Source of the DNA: Chloroflexota bacterium
Lineage (GTDB): Bacteria > Chloroflexota > Anaerolineae > Aggregatilineales > Phototrophicaceae
Assembly (NCBI GenBank): GCA_011523705.1
Contig: WTGC01000064.1
Location: 1 to 50,142 of the forward strand
Direction: 5' to 3'
Length of the DNA stretch: 50,142 nucleotides
This document shows positions 50,090 to 50,142 of the stretch, piece by piece. The first letter of the stretch is position 1; every line of letters starts with the position of its first letter. Both the position numbers and the translations under genes were made by a program. A model generated the notes under the pieces. That model was not told where the DNA came from and made no database searches. It was given only the letters and a program-made list of their open reading frames with translations.

Positions 50090-50142
50090 AGGCGACGGTG
50101 GGATTCGAACCCACGAATGAAGGTTTTGCAAACCTCTGCCTT
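50090..50142 (-). tRNA. tRNA-Cys (GCA), 3' part
   Basis: Read on the minus strand, the fragment contains the anticodon stem-loop GAGGT-TTGCAAA-ACCTT with anticodon GCA, a 5-base variable region, the T-arm GTGGG-TTCGAAT-CCCAC, the 3' acceptor strand CGTCGCC and discriminator U, which is the Cys identity base. CCA is not encoded (next bases CTA). The 5' acceptor strand and D-arm lie beyond the right edge. Confidence 0.93.

Noticed and set aside
1..50142. CRISPR array, insertion sequence, prophage or integron
   Set aside because: No repeated spacer pattern, transposase or integrase motif, terminal inverted repeats or att-like direct repeats were seen on reading either strand.

Overview
The window looks like a chromosomal segment of a Chloroflexota bacterium, most likely of the Anaerolineae. 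The evidence is protein style rather than a marker search: a long-N-terminus S12 protein, an EF-Tu carrying GHRDY and SAPDGPMPQ, a Zn-type S14, a divergent adenylate kinase with a Cys-free LID, an SBP/permease sugar importer without its own ATPase, and compact genes of fairly high GC. No IS element, phage gene, CRISPR array, rRNA or toxin-antitoxin pair was seen.

Layout. (1) 1-2610: the truncated start of a minus-strand gene, then a renalase-like FAD oxidoreductase and an acyl-CoA dehydrogenase. (2) 2656-18476: one continuous str-S10-spc supercluster, rpsL-rpsG-fusA-tuf-rpsJ-rplCDWB-rpsS-rplV-rpsC-rplP-rpmC-rpsQ-rplNXE-rpsN-rpsH-rplFR-rpsE-rpmD-rplO-secY. It is driven by a near-consensus promoter before rpsL and closed by a strong terminator after secY. 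(3) 18543-21533: adk and map, then a secreted S33-type peptidase in the place where infA is often found. (4) 21550-26090: the alpha operon rpmJ-rpsM-rpsK-rpoA-rplQ-truA-rplM-rpsI with its own extended -10 promoter and terminator; rpsD is absent from its usual site. (5) 26138-30367: a MazG/methylase fusion, a TrmH-family rRNA methylase, a long-form RmlA, an alkyltransferase-like DNA repair protein and a small VOC protein. (6) 30362-35812, minus strand: a surface-glycan cluster of UDP-GlcNAc dehydrogenase-like enzyme, GT4, a GT9-GT26 fusion and a heptose-kinase-like PfkB protein. (7) 35883-39001, minus: a sugar ABC importer. (8) 39145-41701, minus: an ABC exporter with two paralogous permeases. 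(9) 41840-45472, minus: serS, a tiny membrane protein and a lysS with an extra C-terminal domain. (10) 45749-49989, plus: two paralogous MFS transporters, endonuclease III and a PIG-L deacetylase. (11) The 3' part of a minus-strand tRNA-Cys(GCA) at the right edge.

The first 26 kb is translation and secretion machinery under a few strong promoters, with hairpins in several leaders and spacers that may carry ribosomal-protein feedback. The rest is accessory metabolism, cell-surface glycan assembly and transport. I found no clearly new multi-gene defence or mobile system. The most unusual items are the GT9-GT26 fusion in a heptose-like cluster, the LysRS tail, the adenylate kinase P-loop substitution, the peptidase in the infA slot, the SBP/permease intercistronic hairpin, and promoter spacings that predict leaderless mRNAs. 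No stretch longer than about 300 bases lacks a gene.
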